From: Ichthyophthirius multifiliis
Taxonomy: Eukaryota > Ciliophora > Oligohymenophorea > Hymenostomatida
Direction: 5' to 3'
Assembly: GCF_000220395.1 (NCBI RefSeq)
Contig: NW_004087271.1
Coordinates: forward strand, 4,185-47,523
DNA length: 43,339 nt
Shown here: one piece after another, positions 1 to 9,800 of the stretch
Numbering within the stretch: position 1 is the first letter of the stretch
How the letters are laid out: every line of letters begins with the position of its first letter
Translations under genes and position numbers: made by a program
The notes under the pieces: model-generated
The model's database searches: none
Seen by the model: only the letters and a program-made list of their open reading frames with translations
Told to the model about the DNA's origin: nothing

Positions 1-1946
1 GATAAAGATAATAAATAAACAAAAGAATAATAATATCCTACTAAATTTAATAATAAATTTAATTTTAGTTAACCTTTAGAAAATACAAACAAAATGTAGT
101 GTATATCATTTGTGAAAAATAAATGGACAAACAATTTTTGTTAAAAATATTTAGAAAAACTAAGTATAAAACTGTCAAATAAATTTCCTGTATATGTGAT
201 TCTTAAGGTAAATAAACTCTTGTAAATGATATAAAAGGAATATTTACTGAAAATGAAAATTTATTAAGTATTTTTTCTGATAAAGGAATTTAAAAAATAT
301 AAAATTTACATAATTGGTATGAATATTCTTCTATTTGGATTTCTGGTGCACTATTTTTAGTTTATGTTTTTCTATATTTTAAATTAAAATAAATAGATAA
401 ATTAGAAAATGATAATTTTAAGTAAAGTTCGATAAAAAAAAATTAATTAACTGAAATTTTATTTTCGCAAGAATAAAACTAAAAGAAGAAAAGCTAATAA
501 ATATCTAATATTATAAGCTTTTATCAAATAAAAGAATAAAGTATTAATATATTAATTTATTTATTTATTCTTAGTATTTTATAATTTTTTTTTTTAAAAA
601 AAAAGAATTACTAGATGATTTAAACATTGTAAAAAATTAGTAAGTTTATCAAAATAGAATTATTTCCCCACTTAATAAATTATAATATTATTCTAAATAT
701 GATAAAAGTATAAATTAAAATAACGATTTTAATTTTATTAATTAAAATGCGTAGAAAATGTAGAAAATGTAGAAAATGTGGAGAATTTTGAAAACGAAAA
801 ACAATATGACTTAAAATAAATGAATAAGAAATAGAATAATATAATATTGAATAAGAAAATAATTAAAGATAAAATGAAATTAAAAATAGTTAACGATAAA
901 TTGTTACTGCAAATAAAATAACATAAGGAATAAAAATTATAAATGATGTAAATTAAAATAATAAAATATCAAGAAGAATAAATTAAAATAAATAACGAAA
1001 ATCATAAAATAAATTATAATTATTCATATAAAATGATAAAAAAGAAAATGATTATAAATAAAATGATTTAGATATTATAAATAAATATTATGGAATGTAA
1101 AGCAATTAAAATAAATTAAACATATAAGTATATCCTAAATAATCGAGATCATCAAAAATTTATTGTATTAATAATATAGTAAAGGGTAATTTTTTGATTA
1201 TTATATATAAATATATATATGTATATAAATATTTATATATATATATGTATATATAATTTTTTTTTTTTAATTTTATTTTTATATAATTTTTATTTATAAT
1301 AATAGAAAACAATGATTAAAATATTATTTAAAAATATGATTATAATTATTTTTAAGATTAACTTTATTTTTTTTATAATTAAATATAGTAAAATAAAATT
1401 ACCTTTTTTTTTAGAATGCATGGATTTTTAGAAATGTTTACTTTATTTGATTAAAATTTAAGCCGTATCACAAGATTAAGTCTTTTTTATTTTAAATTAT
1501 TATTTTCAATGGTTGTGAATTGTGTTTTTACTTTAGATTACAATATTCATTAGAAAATATTTCTTAACTTTTCTTTAGCAATTGTGTCAAATATTATTAA
1601 TAAAGTAATAGGTATAACATTTTAATCTGAAAAAAAAATTATCAAAATATTTGGACTATTTTTTTTAATTGGAATCATATCGTTTTTATATTATTCTTTA
1701 TTAGTATCTATTTCTTCAAATAATTCTAAATCTTCTAATTAATGGTTGCTTTTTTATTCATTAGGTATTTTTTTTGACACATTTTTAATTGGTTTTAGTT
1801 TATCGGCATTAAGATATTATGTTTTGATTAACTCTTTAAATATTTCTAATTTAAATAGAAACATTAGAATTATTAGAACATTATTTAAATTATTTAAATT
1901 AGAGGTTTAGATAATGTAAAACTTTTAATTAAAATATTTAGAATGA
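1..1946 (+). CDS. REJ/polycystin-type membrane protein, 3' part (5' end outside window)
   Basis: The frame is open from the left edge and ends on TGA at 1944-1946. It carries a short Cys-containing stretch ending in CICDS near 185-205, which resembles the end of a GPS-like segment. A membrane segment follows (WYEYSSIWISGALFLVYVFL, about 316-375), then a Lys/Gln/Asn-rich linker, then an exon from about 1416 reading MHGFLEMFTLFDQNLSR and several hydrophobic segments (KLLFSMVVNCVFTL, IFGLFFLIGIISFLYYSLLV, LGIFFDTFLIGFSLSALRYY). This order matches the C-terminal half of ciliate REJ/PKD-domain proteins, where an 'F-T-x-x-D-x-x-x-S-R' segment precedes the next membrane span. Function in the family: surface or ciliary membrane proteins related to polycystins. 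At least two introns are needed, around 540-735 and 1190-1414; their exact borders are not settled because more than one frame is open there. Confidence is good for a membrane protein, moderate for the family. Confidence 0.55.
749..777 (+). repeat. 9-bp tandem repeat (about three copies) in a coding linker
   Basis: The unit gtagaaaat is repeated three times with a diverged fourth copy (gtggagaat). In one frame it reads repeated Val-Glu-Asn, in another Lys-Met-Gln. It lies in the low-complexity linker of the REJ-like gene. The total length is a multiple of three, so copy changes keep frame. Confidence 0.6.
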
Positions 1947-3708
1947 TTATTTTAATATTCATTTATAATAAAAAAAGTTAAAATTTAATTTTGTTTTTTA
2001 TTTATATTTTTAAAAAAAAAAAATATATTTTAAAATAATTGAAAAAAAAAAATTATGTTTTTAATTATTAATATACTTCAAAAATAAAGAAATAAAAAAA
2101 ATTGCTATTATAATATTAACAATAAAATAATATTATAAATATAACATATTTATATATATATATATTTTTTATATTTATATATTAATGTATTAATATATTA
2201 TTATATATTAATTTAAATATTTTATTTTCTAAATATTTATCATTTTAAAAATTAATTTTCAAAAAAAAACAAAATATAAATTATCAATAATAAATATTAT
2301 AATTATATATATTATTTTTTTTTTTTAATATAAAATAAATGGATTATTGTGTCTAAATTTAATTTTAATTTATAAATAAATATTATTTAAATAATGGATA
2401 TTTATTGCAATTTTTACAATTTATGTATTCTAAAATAATATTAATTATTTTATATTTAAATTTTAATTTTAATAAATATTAGTGATTTACTTCATGATTT
2501 TAAATATATAATTATTTTATCATTTCCTCAAAATTAATTTTATATATATTATAATTTAAAATAAAAGTATTTATTTATTATAAAAAGAAATTATAATTCT
2601 AAATTATATTCTTTTTTTGAAAATCAATATATAAATAAAATTTAATTTTTATATATTATTATCCTAATTAATTATAATATAAAAAATAAAAATTTAATAC
2701 TAATAATTTTTTATTTAATTTGGAAAATAAGCTATTATTTTTAAATTTAAATCAAAATAATATATATAACTAATATAAATATATATTTTTGAATCTAACC
2801 TTAATTTTATTAATTTAATTAGATCATCATCAAATTTTTATTTTTAAAAAATAAATTATTTTAAGTAATAATATTTATCTTTTTTAAAGTTAGAATATAA
2901 TTTTTATATTAAAAAAATATTTTAAAGGTTATAAATATAAAATGATTATATTATTTTACTCAATTATAAATATTAAGATAAAAAAATTAACTATATATTT
3001 TATTTTGATAATAAAAAAATATATATAATAATAATATATAATTTATATATTTTATTTAATAATACAAATATAAAATTTACAAAAAATTATTTGACGAATT
3101 TAAATAAATTTATTTGTAAATATAAAAATTATTTTTACCATAAATATTAAAAATAAAAATATATAAAGATATATACATAAGAATTTAAATAGTACATATT
3201 ATGAATTTAAAAATTATAAAATAAAAATTAATTAAGCCTGTAAATAATAAAATTTAATATATATTATACACTTACAATATATAATCTTATTTTGTAATAA
3301 AAATCTATATAACATATAAGTAATATTATTTAAAATAATATTGTTTATAATTATTAAATATAAGCTATATAATTTTCTTGTAAAATATATATATAATATT
3401 TAATATATTATTAAAATTTTTTCTAATGATATTGCATATTATTTTTAAATAAAATATAAATTAGTATTATCTTTTTATATATAAAAAAATTCTAGAAATT
3501 AAAATTAAATTATTCTTTTACAATATATTATTATATACTGAATAAAATAAATATATTAATATATTATTAAAACGCAAGCTAAAATAATATTTTAATAAAT
3601 AAAATATTTTATTATTAGTTTTATTATAATTAATTTATTTTTAAATATTCTTTGGTTTAATAAATGTAATTTTTAACTAAAAAAAATAAAAAAGTATATA
3701 TAAATAGT
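1947..3708. other. intergenic, extremely AT-rich
   Basis: Between the REJ-like stop and the start of the microexon gene I see only A/T-rich sequence with short AT microsatellites. I found one AG-NNN-GTA match here (CCT at 3237), so this stretch serves as a composition-matched contrast to the dense array that follows. A TATA-like run (aaagtatatataaatag, 3692-3707) lies immediately upstream of the proposed ATG. No gene is supported. Confidence 0.6.
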
Positions 3709-3842
3709 ATGTTAAAGGTAAAAAAATTATATTAATTATAAATTTTATTGAAATTTATGATTTAAAGATTAACAAATTTTAGAATTTCATTTGTTTGCTA
3801 TTACTTATAATTTATTCATAACTATATTATGTTTAAAGCCAA
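3709..3842 (+). CDS. microexon gene, exons 1-2: start codon and signal peptide
   Basis: Exon 1 is 3709-3717 (Met-Leu-Lys), followed by GTAAAA at 3718. The 65-nt intron ends ttttag at 3782. Exon 2 is 3783-3842, 60 nt: Asn-Phe-Ile-Cys, then four Leu and two Ile, then Tyr-Ser-Gln..Gln-Ser-Gln, followed by GTATTT at 3843. Joined, they make a classical N-terminal signal peptide: one Lys, a hydrophobic core of about ten residues, then a polar region. The start was chosen because it is the only Met that splices in frame onto this hydrophobic exon. This independent logic fixes the frame of everything downstream: the next exon is a Cys codon in phase 0. Confidence 0.8.
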
Positions 3843-6800
3843 GTATTTATATATAAAATAACTTATTAAATGAATTAAAATTTTATAAATATAATTTATT
3901 ATCTATGTTTTTTAAATAAGTGTGTAAAAATTAATGCTAATTGTTTTTGTTTCTTTAATAAAATATTTTTGTATATTTTAGAAGGTAAAATATATTTTAA
4001 TTTTTTTAAAATATATATATATATATATATATACATATGTCTATTTATTAAAAAATAAAAAATAGGATGTAAAAAATTATTTTTCTGTTATATATTTTTT
4101 AACTTTTTAAAATAAAGTGTGTAATACATAAAATAATTGTTTATCATTAAATATTTACTTTTATTTAAAAACAGCAAGTATAATTTTTTTTTTTTTAATA
4201 ATAAATAAATTAAATAAAATTTATTTGATAGTATGTAAATAAAAAATAAAAAAAAATTATATGAAATAATAAAAAAAAATAAAGGGGGGTAAATAATTAA
4301 ATGAAAAAAATAAAAAAATGAATTTACAAATAAGAATGTATAAAAAATAAAAAAAAGAAAATTTAATTTATTTAATAAAAAGATTGTAAAATAAAATAAA
4401 ATAAAAATAATTTAATATAAAAAAAGTGCGTAAATATATAGTTAAAAAAAACTAATAAAATCTTTATAGTTAGTATGAATAAAAAAAATATTTAATATAA
4501 AAAACTAAACTAATTAAAAGCTTGTAAATATTAATAATAATTATTGGAAAATAATAATATAAATATAAATTTTAGTGTGTATAAATAATTTCTAAAATAA
4601 ATAAAAAATATAATTAATAAATAGGTAAAATAATATATAATTAATAAATATTAATAAATTTTATATAGAGAGTAATAATATATTAATATACATTATAATA
4701 TATAATGAAGGTTTAAAACGTAAAAATTATATTATTTTAAAAATAAAAAAACAAATAAATATTTAATTATTAAAAGTGCGTAAAAATAAAATAAAGTCAT
4801 ATATAAAAACAAATAAAAGACTGTATAATTTTAATAAAAAAATTTAAAAAATATTTTTTTTATTTTTAAGCAAGTAAATAAAGATAGAAATAAAATAAAA
4901 AAAAATATTAATAATAGATGGTAAATTAAATAAAAATATTATTTTTGTTTTATTAATTTTTATTAAAAATAGAAAGTAAAATTAAATAAAATTGCAATTT
5001 TAGTTTAAATATATAAATTTTTATTAAAAATAGTATGTAACTACTAAATAAAATAACCTTTTAGTTTATATTAATTAATTATGAATTCAACAGGATGTAT
5101 AATCTAATAAAATGAAATTTATTGATTATATTAAATTATTTATTATAAATTATAGATAGTTATATCATTTAAAATATTATTATTTGTTCAAATTTATAAT
5201 AGGATGTAATTATAAAAATAGAATTTTAGTTTTAAATTTAATTTAGGAAGTAATATTATAAATAATATAAATATATAATTAAATATTGTCTAATTATATT
5301 AAATATAGGATGTATTATTTATTATTATTAGTATTTTAATTATATTAAAATAAAGGCTGTAATAATAAATAAAAAGGCATTTTATTTAATGATTTTTATA
5401 TTTTTTATAAAAATTAGTTTGTAATATTTAAAAGAATTAAACAATATAATTTGATATTCATAATAATATTTAAAAAAATAGAAAGTAAAAATAAATAAAA
5501 TATAATTTTATAATAATTTTTTTGTATATATTATAGTTTGTAATTATATATAAAATATTAATATAAATTAATCAATATTTCGTTTTCAATAGGGAGTAAT
5601 ATTATATAAAATAAAATTAAGTTTAAGTTTATAATTTTTTAATTAACAATAGTCAGTAAAATTTTTAAAAATATTATTTTAGTTTTTATATATAAATTTT
5701 TGTTAAAAATAGATAGTATATAATAAATTATATAAAACAGAATTTTAAATTTTTAATAGATTGTAAATTTTTAATAAAATAATATTTTTATTTTAAAGTT
5801 ATATATATTTTTATTAAAAATAGTATGTAAAAATTAAAAAGAAATAGTATTTTTAGATTAAATTAAATAAAATATTAAATATAGTGGGTAATAAAAATTT
5901 TTTCTTTTTATTTTAAGTTAAAATTTATAAATTTAGTCAGTAATATTAAATAAATTAATATTTTGATTTCATATTAATATATTTTTTATTAAAAATAGTA
6001 TGTAAGATTAAATAAAATAGTATTTTAATTTAAATTAATAATAGACTGTAATATTAAATATTTTATCAATATTTTATTTTATTTTTATATAAAAAAAGTA
6101 TGTAATATAGATATTTTATTTTAAATATATTAATTTTTATAAATATTAGTGGGTAAATATAAATTAAAAATTTTATTTTTAGTTTAAATTTATTAATATT
6201 GTATAAAATAAAGTGGGTAATATTAAAAAAAGCATTTATCATTTTTTTATATTTTTTTTTATAAATATTAGGAAGTAATATTTAATAAAATAGCTTTTTT
6301 AATTTAAATTAATTAATTTTTTAAATAGAAAGTAATATATATATTATTATTATTTTTGGTTAATATTAATAATTTTTTATTAAACTAGGTTGTAATGTTT
6401 TAATTAAAATAACATTTTTATATATAAATTATTTATTTTAAAATAGGATGTATTATTATAAAATAAAAATAATTTTTATTACTTTTAATATAAATCTATA
6501 TTTTTTATTAAAAATAGATGGTAAAATTATTATTTTTAGTATAATTTTTCATATATATATTATTAATAATAGTTAGTAATATTTAATAAAATAGAAATTT
6601 TAGTTTAAATTAATCATTTTTTTATTATAATAGAACGTAATTTTAAATAAAAATAAATATTATGTTTAAATTTTACAATTTTACAATTTTTTTATTATTA
6701 AATAGATGGTAAAATTAAATAAAATAGTATTTTTAATTTAAAGTTATTTTTTTTTATTAAATAGAATGTAATATTAAATAATAAATTAGCATTTTTAGTT

Positions 6801-9800
6801 TATATTTATTAAATTATTTTATAATATAGGGAGTAATATTAAATAAAATAAAATATTTGGTTTATATTCATGAATAATTTTCTTAAATATAGACTGTAAA
6901 TAAAATAAAGTTTTTATTTTAATTTATTTTAATTTTTAAGTGTGTAAATATTAATATTTAAAGCTTTTATTTAATTATTTTGTTTAGTCAGTAAAAATAT
7001 ATTATAATAATTTTTGTATTTATAATATAATTAGTTGACACGTTAAATAATTTTTTTTATTTAGTATTATCATAAATTAATTAAAATATTACTTTTAAAA
7101 ATCTAGTAAATTTAAAATTTTATTATTAATTTAAAACATATATATATATATTTTTTTTATAGGCTGTAAAAGTAATAAAATACTTTTTTTGAAAAATATT
7201 ATATAACTATATATATATATTTTATTTCTTTTTAATATATTTACTTTTATTAAAATTTATTAACAATTTTGCAAGCTTTTTTTTACAATAGACATATTAT
7301 ATTATTACTTTTATATTAGGAAGTATTTATTAAATTTCTAGTTTATTTTATTTTTTATTTAATTAGCATGAAGTAATATTAAATAGATTTTATAGTTTTA
7401 ATTCATTTAAATAGAAAGTAATATTGATGATTTTCTTATTTTTAATTTTATATAGATAGTAATATTTTATTATTGTTTTTTTATTTATAATTTCTATAAC
7501 TATAATAGTGCGTACTATTATTTTAGTTTATTTTTAAATACAATTTTAATTTAGCAAGTAATATATTTATAATTTATATAAACAAAATTTTTTATTTAGT
7601 CAGTAATTAATTAATTATTATACTTTTTCTAATAAAATGAATAAATATATTTAGTGTGTATGAGAAATGATTTTTTATTATAATAACTTTTTTTCAATAA
7701 ATATATAAATAGATAGTAAATTTTTTAAAATATAAAAATTTATTATTTTGTTCATTTATATTATTTTTATTATTTAAAATAAATATAGACAACAGTAAAC
7801 ATATAATAATTTTATGATTTTTTAAAAATTCATATAAATAATATAATTAATTTTTTTAATTTAATTATTTTAAGATATAAGTAAAAAATTAATCTAATTA
7901 TTTATTTAATTAATTTAATTTTTCATTCAAACTATACTATTTTTGTTTAATATAATTTTGATTAGCCATCTGTTATTTTTTTATTTTATTTTTATTATTT
8001 TATATTTTTTTTTTGAATTAATTGTAGAAAAATACACTTGACGTAAAAATAAAATAAAAAAATATTTATAAATATTATTTTAATGATATTTTTGAAAAGA
8101 TATAAGTAAAATTATTAAATTAATTTATTTATTTTTTTAAAAATACAAAGCCTGTAAAATTATATAGATTTAATAAATATAAAAAATTCAATCTTTCTAA
8201 TAGTGTGTAATATTGTTTTTTTTATAAAAAAATATATTATAATATTTTATATAAATCTAGACTGTAATTATAATTTGCATTATTATTTTTTAATTTATAA
8301 TAGACTGTAAAATTAATATATTTTACTCAATTATTTTAAATAATATTAATAGGAAGTAAAATTTTATTTGAATAAAATTTTATTTATATATTTTTAAAAA
8401 ATCTAGTGTGTATCTATTTTATACCTATTTATAAAAAAAATAAAAAATAAAGCTTGTAATAATATTTTTAATAATAAAATACATATTTATAAAATAAGAA
8501 TGTAAACTATTATTATAATCTTTTTTAAAAAAATATTTTTTAAAAAGTGTGTAATAATGAAGTTAAAAATCAATTTAAATTAATTTTTAAAATTTAGTTT
8601 GTAAAATTTATATAAATAAATTTAAATAATATATTTTGTAAACGTATTTATTAAATAAACTAATTAAATTTTATTAATATAGATTGTATATATTATCACA
8701 TATTTAAAATTATCTATTTTTAATTCATTTTTAGTTAGTAATATTTTTTTTTAATGTTATATATTTTATACATTTATTTTTATAAATAGATTGTAAGATA
8801 ACAATTCTTTAAAAATTTAGTTATAATATAATTATCATTAATAGGCCGTATGACAAATATTAATTATTTTTTATTTGAATATTAATTATAAATTATTTGA
8901 TATAGTCTGTATTTTTTTTTTATTAATTTCATAATTAATATAATTCATTATAAGGGGGTATAATATTATATATAATTTTTTAACATTAATTGTTTATCTA
9001 ATAAAGACAGTATATTATAATATTAACATTATGATTTAATTATTTTATTTTTAAAAAAAAGTTTGTAAATTTTAAATTATTAAATAAATCACAATTTTTA
9101 ATCATTAAATAGATGGTAAGAAATTTATAATTAATTAATATTTAAAATAATATATTTTTAATATAAGGATGTATGAAGCAAATATATATATAATATATTT
9201 ATATTAATTTTAGGATGTAATTTTTCTAAAACATTTATTATTTTAGATTTTTATATTAATAAATAATAAAATCGATAGGATGTAAATACATTAATTTAAT
9301 AAAATAATTTAATATATCTTATTTTTAAAGGGAGTTAAAATAATTTATTTTAATTTAATTTATCTAATTAATTAGATATGGGTAAATATTCTAGAAATTT
9401 ACATGAATTATTTAAATATTTTTTTAATTTAAATAAGAAAGTAATATATATTAAGATTTTTAATATTTATTTAAACATTTATATAATATAGTGCGTAGAT
9501 ATTATTATTTATTTATAATTTTTTTAATTTTATTATTATTTGAATTACAGAATGTAATATTTTTAACTATTCTATTATTTAATTATGATAAACATAGAGC
9601 GTATAATTTTTTATTATTTTTATTAATTAAATAAAATTTAGAAAGTAATATTTTCTATATAATTAAAGCATTTAATTTTTAAATAAAGAAAGTAGAATTA
9701 TTTTAATTAATTACTAGACAAAAATATTTTTAAATAGATAGTAATATTTAAATTAGATTTATTTTATTCAAAATTTAAATAGGATGTTAATTAAATAGTA

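Noticed and set aside
3237-3239. AG-CCT-GTAAAT, a possible first microexon
   Set aside because: It lies upstream of the ATG at 3709 that starts the signal peptide and has no partner units around it; one chance match in this AT-rich stretch is expected.
3365-3379. AG-CTATATAATTTTCTT-GTAAAA, 15-nt unit
   Set aside because: Upstream of the supported start codon and isolated; probably chance.
3837-3843. AG-CCAA-GTATTT read as a 4-nt exon
   Set aside because: The sequence is the end of the in-frame 60-nt exon 2 (3783-3842), whose last codon CAA is followed by the donor GTATTT.
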